Positions 1 to 9,784 of a stretch of DNA of 64,000 bases are shown piece by piece (position 1 is the stretch's first letter; each line of letters opens with the position of its first letter). The stretch covers positions 695,340-759,339 of the forward strand of contig NC_014225.1 in NCBI RefSeq assembly GCF_000092785.1. The letters run 5' to 3'. The DNA is from Waddlia chondrophila WSU 86-1044. GTDB lineage: Bacteria; Chlamydiota; Chlamydiia; Chlamydiales; Waddliaceae. A program made the translations under genes and the position numbers. The notes beneath the pieces were generated by a model that had not been told where the DNA came from, ran no database searches, and saw only the letters and a program-made list of their open reading frames with translations.

Positions 1-3000
1 AAAATGATTTCTTGAGGAGGTGAGAGGAAGTTTTGAACACATTTCAACGTTTGAGATCCAGAAATTTCATCGCGCCAATTGTCATATGCTTTTTTTAGAT
101 GATTAAGGTAGTCCCTTTTTTGTTCACTGGAAGGACTATTAGAAAGATGAAGAGGGTCTGGATATTTTTCCGGTTCCAAAAGGATATGAATCATGAGGTC
201 CAGCTGCATGATATTGTCTTTAACGCCATTGGAATGGAGCCTCCATTGCCATAGGCGATAGACAGTTTCTCTTCTTGCATCGATTGACTCTTCTTTTGCG
301 ATTCTGTGAACTTCTAAGAGCATCGCTCCGTTTTTTTTCAAACCGACATGTTTAGAAGGTCTTGTACATAGTGTTGAGTTGGAACCATGAGAAAGCCAGG
401 CAACAGAATGCTGGAGTTGTTCTAAATATCTCTCGTATACTTCTTGCGCTTCTAGCATTTCTTGTTCAGCTGCATCACCATAAAGACGTTTGTAAATCTC
501 GAGATCGTATACTCGGAATTGATAAGGAAGATCAAAATCGATCTGCTGGCAAAAGGGCTGACGGTAGCGCCCGTTTGTATCAGAATCGGGAAGGGTCCTC
601 TCTCCATAGCTGCCAACTTTTGGCAGTTTGTAGGATTGAGTTTCTAATAACTCTAAACGTCGTTCTAGTTGTTGGATGAACCCATCGAATGCACCGATAG
701 AAAGAGGTTCTGCTTTAAAGATAAGATCTCTTTTTGTTTTTCCTTCTTGTAGAAGTTTTAACAGGAGGTCATGCTCTTGTTCGAAAGATAAACGGCAGGC
801 AAGATCCACATTATTTAAAGACTGGAGGTATTCGTGAGTTCTGACAATTGTTCCCCAAAGCTTAGTTAATCCTTCCTGACCGGGATAAAATTCTTCTATC
901 TTGGTTGTGGATTGTTTCTCTCTATGTGTGATCGAGAGCGATTCCGCATGAAGATAAACAGCGCGGGAGTTTGGGTCATCTTCACCAAATGGGGAGGAAA
1001 GGATCAGGTCGATGATTTTTTCACATTGAGGAGTGAGTTTTTGAGTCGGCTTAATTTCTCTTAGCCCTTTAACAGCTTCTCGATAATTTTTTTGTGAAAG
1101 AGAGAGATAACTGAGAAAAAGCTGTCCTTCTAATGTTGTAGAAGTGACTTTTCCATTGATAATATTGTAAACAAAATATTGATAACGTCCCCACTGTTCG
1201 CCGTTTGAAGAATCTATTGGAGGGACAAGTGATTCAATAGACAGCGTTCCATCGGCAGCAGGGATTGACTGGGATTCAATGGTTTGAAAGGGGACAAGAA
1301 GTTTATCTGTTTCGGTACTTTTTAAACTCTCCAGGTAGAGATAGTTGGGAATCGTTCCAAGAAATCCTTTGGGCATTCGCTCAGGGAGTGCGTATTGAGT
1401 ATTTTCGCTCCAAATCATTTTTCCTTGGATATAGCGAAAAACAAGAGGGTTTCCTCCCTCTTGAGATGTGTAGCGGGGAAGGACCACCTTGACCAAGTCC
1501 GAATCGAATGCATTTTCCCTTTTGTAAGCTAGGATGTGGTCGGGTACATCAAATCTAGAAAGCATCCCGTCCCTTTCCACCTCATACATATCAACGTGCA
1601 GGCCTTCGATAAGTTCTTGGTTGTGTGGATCAAGGCCAAATTCAATGATTGCTCCATCATCAATAGAGGCATAGTTGAGATCATGCTTGTCAAGAGTGGC
1701 AAACAATCCATTGATGCTGTGTCCAGATGGGGAGCGTATGGAGCCGTTGGTTGGGATCCAATAAGTGTGGTCGTAGGAGAGGATGCGTGGATAACCGTTG
1801 AGTTTTTCTGTTGACTTCAACTCGAACCAATTCCCTTCAAATCCAGGAAATTGTTTTTGAATTGCAAAGAATGTTCGACCAAATTCGTTAGATTTCATCA
1901 AGCGAATGATGCCCATCTTTGGGTGATGGAACGTAAAACTGGAATTTCCAATAGAAGTATAAGAAAAACCTCTTTCCCCTTTGAAAAGGCGGATAAAATC
2001 TTGTTGGCTTTCCCAAGGGAAGTGACCCATTCCCCAACCGATTTTCCCTGAGGGACCATACACAACGCCAGAAATCAGATCAATATCCCATTCTTCTCCA
2101 TTATTAGATATCCCTTTTAATAAATTAGGCGTTTCAACGTCGAAAGTCCAACCGATCACTGTTTCAGGGTTCTTTAATTTTAAGGCTTCTAAAACTCCAT
2201 TTCCAAGAGAAGTTTGGAGGTGATTGTCATTAGATAAGTCGGTGAAAAGTTCAGATGTGAATTGTGTGAGGTAGCGATTAAGGTGTGATTGAAGGATTGG
2301 CGAGTGCCACGCGCCGCTATCTGGATACATTTGGTATGAGATCCAACTTTCGTAAACGGAAACGCTCTCATTTTGTGGATACAAAGAGAAAAATAATAGC
2401 CGATACTGATGAATGATCGCTTTTTCAGTCGGTTTTAAATCTTCTAAATCCAACCACCTCTGAATCGATTGCAAACAGGTGTCGATGAGCTGTTTTTCTA
2501 ATCCCATTTTTGCATCGATTAAATACTTGGAGGTATAAAAAGCAAACTCAAGAAAAAATCGTGCTCCATCAACCGGGTTTCCCTCTGCGTCTGATGGCCG
2601 ATCCTCTTTGTTTTCCATCTGTTTTCGCATGTTAAAAAAGTGATTCAACCCAGTTTGAATGAATGGATGACAAGAGTCTAAATAGGAAGGATCTTCTTTC
2701 AACACTTCGGCAAATCCAAGATGATGTGTTCCTTTTTCTGAAATTGGACACCGGAGAAGTAATCGAAAAATGATCGCCTGGAGCTTCGGGTCAGCCAGCC
2801 TCATTTTATTTTCGTTCAAGACGCGGATCATTTGATAGGGGGTTAATCTCCATTCCGAGGCCGACCTAAGAAGCTCTTTTAGCACAGGGTGATCGTGTAC
2901 AAGTGCTGTTGATTTGAGTGTAGAGCCTTCCGCAACAATACGGTCCCATTCACTTTTATGTCTGGAGGCAACTTTTTGTTCGTAAAACTGTATTTGGGTT

Positions 3001-5717
3001 TCAGATTGTGCTCGGTGTTGAAGATCAAACATCCGTTTTTTAGTACTTTTGGACATCTGTTTACTCGATCCGGGCTTTTTTACAAATGCCTCGCATGAAT
3101 AAGGGCTTTTTCTTTCCGCTTTAAAATTATACTTGTTGAGTCTGATATAAGTGAAATTTCCATGTAATGCCAGATCCATGCGGTAAGTGATTACTCTTAG
3201 CCATACAACATGACTGTAACCGCGTGCAATAAGGGGATTGCTGTCATCAAGTGCCACAGATTCCTCAAGAATAAGCGTCCGTTTTGTGCTTTGGGGCAAA
3301 TTGACTCTTTTTTGAGGTTTTGCGGGCTCCATCTCATAAGGAGGTTCTGGTTCATTAAAAGGTTCAGGCGCTTCTTTCGACAAACCAAGTTGGAATCTCC
3401 GAAATTGTGTGTCATAATTATTTTTTTTGCCGCGCCATTCCATATAGGTATGATAACGAGCTAGCTGTTTTTGATAGCGATCTACATCACTTTCGTAAAT
3501 TCTTTCGATCTCATCTTCTGTTAGACTTTTCCACTTTTGATCAGCTAATGCGTCAATATCTTGGGTTAGCGCTTCATCAGCAGTCAGTAAGCTTTGCCAG
3601 TATTGGCCATTGAGTGGTGATTCTTTAACTGTTGTTTTGACCACCTCTGTGTTGTTTTCGTTATTAAATAATTGATGACGGTTATTTGTATGAGCGTCAA
3701 AGGACTTAAAATAGTCGCAGGCAGACTTGACTCTGTTAAATTCGCTCGTTTCAATGAAAACAAGAGCTTCTAACTCCTCTGTTAAGGATCCAAAATGGGG
3801 GACAGGATAGCCTTCCAGTCTTGGCATATTCGGTGAATCGTCTGCCTTGCGGGTATCAATTTTCACCGCTAGGTAGTGGGAGAGTGTGTGAAGGCTCAGA
3901 AGTGTTGCATAATAACGTGTCGGCTGTTCATTTTTGTGGGTTTGACTATATAGATCAATTAAGACTGAAAAACTTTTTAAAATCTCTTCTATTTCTTTTA
4001 TTGTTAGATTTTCCCAAAAGGGAGCTTGCACCTTTTGAATCCAGGCGAGCCTGCTTCTTTCGTCAACAGTAACTTGAGGAAGAGGAAGTTGGTCGATGAG
4101 TTGAGAAAGTTGCATATTCACAACGACATCTCGATTCTCTTTTTTTCCATAGGTGATATACAATTTTCTGAACGCTTCAACAGCTTCTGGAATTTGATTC
4201 GCCCGGCTGATCACTAGAGGGTCTGGAATGATAACAAGGGATGGAGCAGTGTCATTGCCATGCATCTGCGTTGCTTTTATTGTCCTTTGTGCAACCTTTC
4301 TGAGGACTCTCTGATCGAGCGTGAGTTCGGTTATCCGGCTCTCAACGAAACTCTTTTTTCTAGAAATTTTGATTTCAGATTCATCAAACTCTATTTCTTT
4401 GAGAATGTGATAGATCGTTGCCTGTGTTTGCTCAGCCAACTGCGGATCAACCAAATATCCACCGCTGTGGTCCTCATCTAATGCCTTTGCTATTGTGCGT
4501 AAGAAATTACGTGAAAGATGATTGACCAGCCTCCTTGAGACAGCTCCTTCTTTTGTATCTTGGGCACAATCGTCTTTCAAGGATCGATAGGTTGCCACAA
4601 TCAGTCGAAAGTTCAAATGTAAGAGGATTTGTTTGTAACGTGCGAGATTTCCTGAATTGCGACGCATCCAAGCTTTTGTTGAAGATGGAACGCAAGTTCC
4701 TGCACGTTGGCCTGTAATTGCTCCCGACTCTTCCCAGTCTACTGTTTTTCGGAATTTCTCTAGATGATCGAATACCTCAAGAACATCCTCTTCATCAACC
4801 ACAAAGTTGTTGTCCCATTTTGATAGCGCTTTCAATTCAATCATATGTTGAAAGAAAGCAGGACGAAGGATGCCGTCACCATTTAAACAAATAAGGTCTT
4901 CTGGCACTTGAGTAAATTGGATATACGGTTTAATGCGGATCTTATCACCGGCAAACATTTGATCAGTGAGTTGGTAGCCTGTAGCTGTATAAAGAAATAC
5001 TTCAAACGACTGATCTTCGTTCCGTTTAAATTCATAAATTAAAGCGTGCCCAGATCCACCGCCTACATTCGACCAACCGCCGTAAAAACATTGCGATTCC
5101 CCTGGATTCAATGCATGAACTTTTCCCGTATATTTAAGAGCAATTTGATGTAAATAGTCTTCTCCGTTTCGAGAATTAGCAATTTGATCAAGATCTTCGG
5201 TGTATTCTTTGAGTTGCGCAATTCCTGTCAGGAGATGATTGACAGTTTTGAGATCTTCTGAATCTTCATGATCCATTGAGGCCTTGAGGTTGCTGAGCAA
5301 CCATTCCCAAACGATAAAATTCGGCTGTGGTGATGGAAATCCATCCAAGTTAAAGGGGTTTTCTTTTCCACCTGTCGTCAATCCTCCTGCTGCAAAGTTT
5401 GCTGCAATGGCTCTAATCGCATCATTGAGTTTTTTTGCATGCATTAACTCTTTGATTCCCGGTGGAAATTCTCCAATTTCTAGTGTTTCTAGTAAGCTGT
5501 ATTTTAGAAGATCTTCCTCGCTCATTGGACAATCGGGAAGGCTTTCACTCAAAGAACTCTCTATTTCGGCGTTGAGTAAGTCCAAACGGCGATCTTCCCA
5601 AATTTGACGGATCCGTTCTACAGAGTCTTTATCTTTAGGAGATGTTAAAAGGCAGTCGGGTGAAGTGAACAGGCTTTTATATTGATTAAAAATATGATTT
5701 TGGATGTTATTGTTCAT
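1..5717 (-). CDS. giant protein of unknown function, C-terminus beyond window
   Basis: One open frame starts at ATG 5717-5715 (MNNNIQNHIF) and runs without a stop to the left edge, giving at least 1905 residues. The short plus-strand frames here are its shadows. I do not recognise the family. No signal peptide or membrane segment was seen in the translated part, and the composition is that of a soluble protein. Residues 208-227 contain SQCFYGGW, a glycine run and GHAL (Cys210, His224). Residues 336-352 read GQRAGTCVPSSTKAWMR (Cys342). Such Cys/His motifs recall papain-fold cysteine peptidases, but that is a weak inference. The start has no strong ribosome binding site (RBS). It is divergent from the 5898 operon. 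Very large unknown proteins are common in environmental chlamydiae; an effector role is possible but unproven. Confidence 0.85.
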   Translation of the reverse strand, partial: MNNNIQNHIFNQYKSLFTSPDCLLTSPKDKDSVERIRQIWEDRRLDLLNAEIESSLSESLPDCPMSEEDLLKYSLLETLEIGEFPPGIKELMHAKKLNDAIRAIAANFAAGGLTTGGKENPFNLDGFPSPQPNFIVWEWLLSNLKASMDHEDSEDLKTVNHLLTGIAQLKEYTEDLDQIANSRNGEDYLHQIALKYTGKVHALNPGESQCFYGGWSNVGGGSGHALIYEFKRNEDQSFEVFLYTATGYQLTDQMFAGDKIRIKPYIQFTQVPEDLICLNGDGILRPAFFQHMIELKALSKWDNNFVVDEEDVLEVFDHLEKFRKTVDWEESGAITGQRAGTCVPSSTKAWMRRNSGNLARYKQILLHLNFRLIVATYRSLKDDCAQDTKEGAVSRRLVNHLSRNFLRTIAKALDEDHSGGYLVDPQLAEQTQATIYHILKEIEFDESEIKISRKKSFVESRITELTLDQRVLRKVAQRTIKATQMHGNDTAPSLVIIPDPLVISRANQIPEAVEAFRKLYITYGKKENRDVVVNMQLSQLIDQLPLPQVTVDERSRLAWIQKVQAPFWENLTIKEIEEILKSFSVLIDLYSQTHKNEQPTRYYATLLSLHTLSHYLAVKIDTRKADDSPNMPRLEGYPVPHFGSLTEELEALVFIETSEFNRVKSACDYFKSFDAHTNNRHQLFNNENNTEVVKTTVKESPLNGQYWQSLLTADEALTQDIDALADQKWKSLTEDEIERIYESDVDRYQKQLARYHTYMEWRGKKNNYDTQFRRFQLGLSKEAPEPFNEPEPPYEMEPAKPQKRVNLPQSTKRTLILEESVALDDSNPLIARGYSHVVWLRVITYRMDLALHGNFTYIRLNKYNFKAERKSPYSCEAFVKKPGSSKQMSKSTKKRMFDLQHRAQSETQIQFYEQKVASRHKSEWDRIVAEGSTLKSTALVHDHPVLKELLRSASEWRLTPYQMIRVLNENKMRLADPKLQAIIFRLLLRCPISEKGTHHLGFAEVLKEDPSYLDSCHPFIQTGLNHFFNMRKQMENKEDRPSDAEGNPVDGARFFLEFAFYTSKYLIDAKMGLEKQLIDTCLQSIQRWLDLEDLKPTEKAIIHQYRLLFFSLYPQNESVSVYESWISYQMYPDSGAWHSPILQSHLNRYLTQFTSELFTDLSNDNHLQTSLGNGVLEALKLKNPETVIGWTFDVETPNLLKGISNNGEEWDIDLISGVVYGPSGKIGWGMGHFPWESQQDFIRLFKGERGFSYTSIGNSSFTFHHPKMGIIRLMKSNEFGRTFFAIQKQFPGFEGNWFELKSTEKLNGYPRILSYDHTYWIPTNGSIRSPSGHSINGLFATLDKHDLNYASIDDGAIIEFGLDPHNQELIEGLHVDMYEVERDGMLSRFDVPDHILAYKRENAFDSDLVKVVLPRYTSQEGGNPLVFRYIQGKMIWSENTQYALPERMPKGFLGTIPNYLYLESLKSTETDKLLVPFQTIESQSIPAADGTLSIESLVPPIDSSNGEQWGRYQYFVYNIINGKVTSTTLEGQLFLSYLSLSQKNYREAVKGLREIKPTQKLTPQCEKIIDLILSSPFGEDDPNSRAVYLHAESLSITHREKQSTTKIEEFYPGQEGLTKLWGTIVRTHEYLQSLNNVDLACRLSFEQEHDLLLKLLQEGKTKRDLIFKAEPLSIGAFDGFIQQLERRLELLETQSYKLPKVGSYGERTLPDSDTNGRYRQPFCQQIDFDLPYQFRVYDLEIYKRLYGDAAEQEMLEAQEVYERYLEQLQHSVAWLSHGSNSTLCTRPSKHVGLKKNGAMLLEVHRIAKEESIDARRETVYRLWQWRLHSNGVKDNIMQLDLMIHILLEPEKYPDPLHLSNSPSSEQKRDYLNHLKKAYDNWRDEISGSQTLKCVQNFLSPPQEII

Positions 5718-5836
5718 GAAAGGATCTATCTAGTTAAAAAAAATAATTTATTTATTTTAACTTTCTTTAGTTAAATCCCGATTAGTTTATTTTAAAGATT
5801 TCGTAAATATCGACTAAATTCAAAATATTTTCTTTA

Positions 5837-5865
5837 TTGATAAGAACGATGGGTTTGGATAATAT
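5837..5865 (+). promoter_or_regulatory. sigma-70-type promoter for the 5898 operon
   Basis: TTGATA (5837-5842) and TAATAT (5860-5865) are separated by 17 bp. Transcription would start near 5872, ahead of an AGGAGA ribosome site at 5885-5890. Confidence 0.5.
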
Positions 5866-5897
5866 AGCTGCTTTCTCGTATCAAAGGAGAAAAATAA

Positions 5898-6599
5898 ATG
5901 GGCTGGACATTGATTACAGGGACATCTGGAGGACTGGGGCGTGCCATCGCTTTGCGCTTGGCTGAAGAGGGGCGCTCTCTTTATATTCATTACAATCAAA
6001 GTTCGGATCAAGCGCAAAAGGTAGCTGTCGCATGTGCGCAAAAAGGAGCCAAGGTCAAAGTGGTGCAAGGCGATTTTTCTACAGATGAATCGATGAATCG
6101 ATTTTTTGGCCAAATTAAAGATGTCGCCCACTTGGTGAATAATGTCGGTTGTTTCCTTATTCAGCCCGGCTCTGAGACCCCTTATTCTGACTGGAAAGAC
6201 CTGTATCAGGTGAATTTTTTTGCTCCTTTGGCTCTCATTCAGAATTGCCTTCCCGATATTGTTAGCCATCAGGGAAATATTGTTAACATCGGTTCGGTCG
6301 GCGTGGGGATGCTCCGCGCAGACGCAAAATTTACAGCTTATACATCATCGAAAATGTCGCTCTATTTTTTGACAAAATCCTTGGCTAAGGAGCTTGCTCC
6401 CCGCGGTGTCCGGGTGAACATGGTGTCTCCGGGTGAAATGGAAAATTCCTTATCATTTCCACGGGGAGGAGGAGAGCTTCCCATGAGAAGGAAAGCTTCT
6501 CTTAAAGAAACAGCGGATGCTGTTGCGTATTTTCTTAGCCCTGAAGCGGGCTACATAACCGGACAAAACCTGGAAGTAGGAGGGGGTCTTGCATTGTAA
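5898..6599 (+). CDS. short-chain dehydrogenase/reductase (FabG/FolM-like)
   Basis: A 233-residue classical SDR that should be an NAD(P)H-dependent soluble reductase. The N-terminus carries the cofactor motif TGTSGGLG (residues 8-15). An NNVG element lies near residue 80, the catalytic YTSSK near 151-155, and a C-terminal VGGGLAL as in FabG. The segment GDFSTDES also resembles FolM-type dihydromonapterin reductases, so the substrate (3-oxoacyl-ACP or a pterin) is open. The start has a good AGGAGA site. The next gene starts inside its last codons, so the two are translationally coupled. Confidence 0.85.
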   Translation: MGWTLITGTSGGLGRAIALRLAEEGRSLYIHYNQSSDQAQKVAVACAQKGAKVKVVQGDFSTDESMNRFFGQIKDVAHLVNNVGCFLIQPGSETPYSDWKDLYQVNFFAPLALIQNCLPDIVSHQGNIVNIGSVGVGMLRADAKFTAYTSSKMSLYFLTKSLAKELAPRGVRVNMVSPGEMENSLSFPRGGGELPMRRKASLKETADAVAYFLSPEAGYITGQNLEVGGGLAL

Positions 6600-7950
6600 A
6601 GAACTTGCTCTATTGGCGGGAAGGGCTTGGCAAAGCAAGGAAACCCGTTTTGTCCACTATTGTTACCATTCCGATTCCAGGGACCCGATTCCCTTAAAAG
6701 AAAATTTTTGTTTTGTTCTTGCCTTGCTGCGCAGTCGCACTGCGGAAAATATCCTGGAAGCAAAAGAGCTTTTGGAGAAGCTTCTCAGCTATCAGGTGGA
6801 CGGAAACTTTCCCATTTACCTCCATGAATTTCCTACTTGCTACGATCGTTTTAGGGCTGCAGAGGTGCTTCCTTCCCTCATTTGGATGGCTCGGGGATTT
6901 CATCATGTCTTGGGAAAGGAGCTGAAAGATAAGCTGGAACTCTCAATTCGTGAAGCGGTCAAGCAAAGCTTAGCTGTACTGGAAAGCTATCAAGTTGATG
7001 AACTCACCGCTCTCAGAATTGGCTGCTCCACTCTAGCAGCTGGCTGCTATTTTGGATGCGATCATTGGAAAGAGCTTGGCTCGAAATTGACGGCACAAGC
7101 GGAAGCATTAGGAATTCAACCTTCTTGGTTTGTTTCCGAGATGTTGGGACACAGGCTGGCGTCGCTCAATCAAATTGACGTTTGGCCTCGTCTTTGGCAG
7201 CATTGCAACGAAATGTACCATGAAAAACTCGCTGCATATTGCGGGCCCCATCTTTCAGAAAAGCAGTGGTTGGCTGGTCCTGAACCAAATCTTTTTAATC
7301 TTTACATGAAGGATTCTAAGTTTCAAGAGCGCTTGCATCCTTCTTATCTTCTTGGCGCATTGGTGCATCCATTTGAAAAACAGGAATATTTGCCACAGTA
7401 TCAAACGGGGTCTTTGTTAGGTCGAAAATGGGAAGTCTACAAAACGGATTGTTGGGCAGTGAGTCTGTTGGAGCAGGAAATGTCTGTCAACCAGATGTTT
7501 TCTCCTGTCTATCTGATTTGGAATGGCGGCGAAACGTTGCAATCATTAGTGGCGCAAGGAGGAAATGTAGAGCAATCCCGCTTTATCTGGAAAGATCGAG
7601 AGATTGAATTGCTCTTCTATTTAGGTCCTGAAGCGGATAACGATCATCCAAAGGACCGAGTTGAAGCAGCGTTTTTTTGCTCAAGGGAAAGCACTGCACT
7701 TTCTATTGAGGGGAAAAAAGCAACGGTTTTTCGCTTGGGAGAAAAGGTGGAGATTAAAAGCTTGCTTCCTTTTTCAATAGAGTTTTCTTTGTTAGAAGGC
7801 AGTGGGGACTTCACGGGGCATATTTCCATGGGAAACCGTCCTTGTCAAATCTTCAGCGAAGGGGAGGCGCGGGATTGGAAAATTGCGATTAGATCTGTTA
7901 GACGTACGCCTGACTGTATTCTTAAAGCTAAACTGACGATCAATGGTTAG
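6589..7950 (+). CDS. conserved hypothetical protein, 453 aa
   Basis: The start is TTG 6589, overlapping the end of the upstream reductase, with AGGAGGGGG at 6578-6586 as a strong ribosome site. It lacks a signal peptide and membrane helices. The first 220 residues are helix-rich with repeated Trp/His/Cys, and the C-terminal half looks beta-rich, a layout seen in alpha/alpha-toroid polysaccharide-active enzymes. I see no diagnostic catalytic motif and do not assign a function. The overlap on both sides (the next gene starts at 7943) shows it belongs to one three-gene operon with the reductase and the lipoprotein. Confidence 0.75.
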   Translation: MHCKELALLAGRAWQSKETRFVHYCYHSDSRDPIPLKENFCFVLALLRSRTAENILEAKELLEKLLSYQVDGNFPIYLHEFPTCYDRFRAAEVLPSLIWMARGFHHVLGKELKDKLELSIREAVKQSLAVLESYQVDELTALRIGCSTLAAGCYFGCDHWKELGSKLTAQAEALGIQPSWFVSEMLGHRLASLNQIDVWPRLWQHCNEMYHEKLAAYCGPHLSEKQWLAGPEPNLFNLYMKDSKFQERLHPSYLLGALVHPFEKQEYLPQYQTGSLLGRKWEVYKTDCWAVSLLEQEMSVNQMFSPVYLIWNGGETLQSLVAQGGNVEQSRFIWKDREIELLFYLGPEADNDHPKDRVEAAFFCSRESTALSIEGKKATVFRLGEKVEIKSLLPFSIEFSLLEGSGDFTGHISMGNRPCQIFSEGEARDWKIAIRSVRRTPDCILKAKLTING

Positions 7951-8803
7951 ATTTGGTTTCTTTTTACTGAGCCTGTTGACATCTTGCGCCTGGCATCCTT
8001 GCACAACGGAATATCATGTGCAGTATTGTCATCTAAATGATCCTCCCCCTGTGGAACTCCTTGATCCCTGCCCGCATTATTTGGTGGTGCTTGTCTGCGC
8101 CAGACACTTGGACTACACAAATGGCAAGCAGCTTCTTAAGACAATCGCAAGACATCCTAGTGATGGATCAAAAAACAGCGATGTTGGCCATGCATGGGTG
8201 CTTCTCCAAGGAGAAAAGGAGAGGTTGGAAGGGGGGCATACCGGAGAATTCGGCGTGGTTCAACCAAGATATTTCGAAGGAGTTGCCGATTTAATCGATT
8301 ATCGCGATCCCAATCCCGTCCGCTATCTTTGGGCCACGCAAAAAGATGGATGTTTTCAAAAAGGATCGGGAGGATTTGTCCCTACATTTGCTGCACGGAT
8401 CAAGCTCTCTCAGGAACAATATGAGGAAGTGCGAGCGTTTATTCTTAGTTATTCTTATCGTGATTATGCGATCACGAGACATCAGTGCGCCACGTTTGCC
8501 GCCGATGTTGCAGAAATTGCCGGAGTGGAACTGAAACATTCCGTCACAGTTCCTATTGAGCAGAGAATCACCTTGTATGGAGAAAACATCCAGTTGTGGA
8601 GCGATCCTTTCTACGCCGAGTTGACAATTTCTTCTCCCGATATTTTGGAAAAAAGCTTGATGCAGGCGGTAAAAGAGGGGAAGGCTCAAAATGCGACAAA
8701 TTGGTATTTAGAAAATTACCGCAAGAAAACAACGCTTTTCGATCGAATTCATTCGATAAAAACGATCGGCTCTAAGCTCAACCGTTCCTTGATGCTGAAA
8801 TGA
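7943..8803 (+). CDS. lipoprotein with permuted NlpC/P60-like motifs
   Basis: A 286-residue protein with a short hydrophobic signal ending in the lipobox LLTSC (lipidated Cys15). The mature part has GHAW (His83) followed about 100 residues later by RHQCATFAADVA (Cys182). The order His then Cys, with hydrophobic residues after the Cys, matches circularly permuted papain-fold (YiiX/LRAT-like) hydrolases of the NlpC/P60 superfamily, which cleave peptide or acyl bonds. A periplasmic or outer-membrane location is inferred from the lipobox. It overlaps the previous gene by 8 bases. The family assignment rests on motifs only. Confidence 0.6.
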   Translation: MVRFGFFLLSLLTSCAWHPCTTEYHVQYCHLNDPPPVELLDPCPHYLVVLVCARHLDYTNGKQLLKTIARHPSDGSKNSDVGHAWVLLQGEKERLEGGHTGEFGVVQPRYFEGVADLIDYRDPNPVRYLWATQKDGCFQKGSGGFVPTFAARIKLSQEQYEEVRAFILSYSYRDYAITRHQCATFAADVAEIAGVELKHSVTVPIEQRITLYGENIQLWSDPFYAELTISSPDILEKSLMQAVKEGKAQNATNWYLENYRKKTTLFDRIHSIKTIGSKLNRSLMLK

Positions 8804-8809
8804 TACACC

Positions 8810-9706
8810 CTAATTCAAGGCTTGACTGTCCATCGCAACACCCATGGCGTGCATCCCTTTATCGACATAGACGGTTGTCCCAGTAATGGCTCCAGCAAGA
8901 GGCGAAGAAAGGAATGCTGCCGTATTTCCTACATCTTCTGAAGTCATTTCATCTGTCAACGGTGCATTGGCACATGCATACTTGATCATTCCATCGATAA
9001 AGCCGATCGCTTTAGCTGCTCGGCTTCTTAATGGACCTGCTGAAATCGTATTCACTCGGATTTTCCACTTGCGGCCTGCTTCCCAGGAAAGGATGCGTGT
9101 ATCGCTCTCAAGCGCAGCTTTTGCAGAACTCATGCCACCGCCGTATCCAGGCACTGCGCGCTCGGAGGCAAAATAGGTGAGGGAAATTGCTGAGCCGCCT
9201 GCATTCATGATCGGGCCCAGATGTTGCAGTAAACTAATGTAGGAGTAAGAGGAAGAACTAAGCGCTGCTAGATAACCATTGCGGGAAGTCTCAAGAAGAG
9301 GTTTGTGTACCTCTGGGCCATTGGCAAGAGAGTGGATGAGAATATCAATTGATCCGAAATCGTTGTTAATCGCTTCCGCTACCTCTGCGATGGTGTAGCC
9401 TTCTGCATCTTTGTAACGCTTGTTTTCTTTCACTTCTTCCGGCACATCTTCAGGAGAATCGAAGCTTGCGTCGAGCGGGTAGACTTTGGAGATCTGCATA
9501 AGCGAACCATCGCTTAAGCGGCGGGATGCATCGAATTTTCCTTTCTCAAGACTAGTCAGGAAAATTTTCATTAAAGGAGTCCATGTGCCAATAAGGATTT
9601 CTGCGCCCGCTTCCGCTAGCGCCTTGGCAATTGCCCACCCATATCCCTGATCATCTCCAATACCGGCGACAAAAGCTCGTTTACCTTTTAAATTAATTGA
9701 CAACAT
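8810..9706 (-). CDS. fabI: enoyl-[acyl-carrier-protein] reductase (NADH), FabI
   Basis: FabI catalyses the last reduction of each fatty-acid elongation cycle in the cytoplasm. The 298-residue protein has the FabI cofactor region ([16 protein letters not shown], residues 12-27), SLANGPE near 130, and the catalytic [19 protein letters not shown] region with Tyr and Lys. The extra residues between the cofactor site and SLANG are typical of the plant/chlamydia branch and account for its greater length than E. coli FabI (262 aa). The start ATG 9706 is preceded by AAGGAC. It is convergent with the lipoprotein gene, 6 bases apart. Confidence 0.95.
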   Translation of the reverse strand: MLSINLKGKRAFVAGIGDDQGYGWAIAKALAEAGAEILIGTWTPLMKIFLTSLEKGKFDASRRLSDGSLMQISKVYPLDASFDSPEDVPEEVKENKRYKDAEGYTIAEVAEAINNDFGSIDILIHSLANGPEVHKPLLETSRNGYLAALSSSSYSYISLLQHLGPIMNAGGSAISLTYFASERAVPGYGGGMSSAKAALESDTRILSWEAGRKWKIRVNTISAGPLRSRAAKAIGFIDGMIKYACANAPLTDEMTSEDVGNTAAFLSSPLAGAITGTTVYVDKGMHAMGVAMDSQALN

Positions 9707-9738
9707 GACTTTAACTTGTCCTTATTTAAAAATTTAGA

Positions 9739-9752
9739 TAAAGTATACTTTA
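9739..9752. promoter_or_regulatory. perfect 14-bp palindrome between fabI and 9785
   Basis: TAAAGTATACTTTA is its own reverse complement and lies in the 78-bp divergent intergenic region upstream of fabI. It could be an operator for fabI, the plus-strand gene, or both. No regulator can be named. Confidence 0.3.
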
Positions 9753-9784
9753 CCACGGACATACAATTATTTGATATTTAAAAA

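Noticed and set aside
362-5607. Many short plus- and minus-strand reading frames
   Set aside because: They are shadows of the giant minus-strand frame that is open from 5717 to the window edge.
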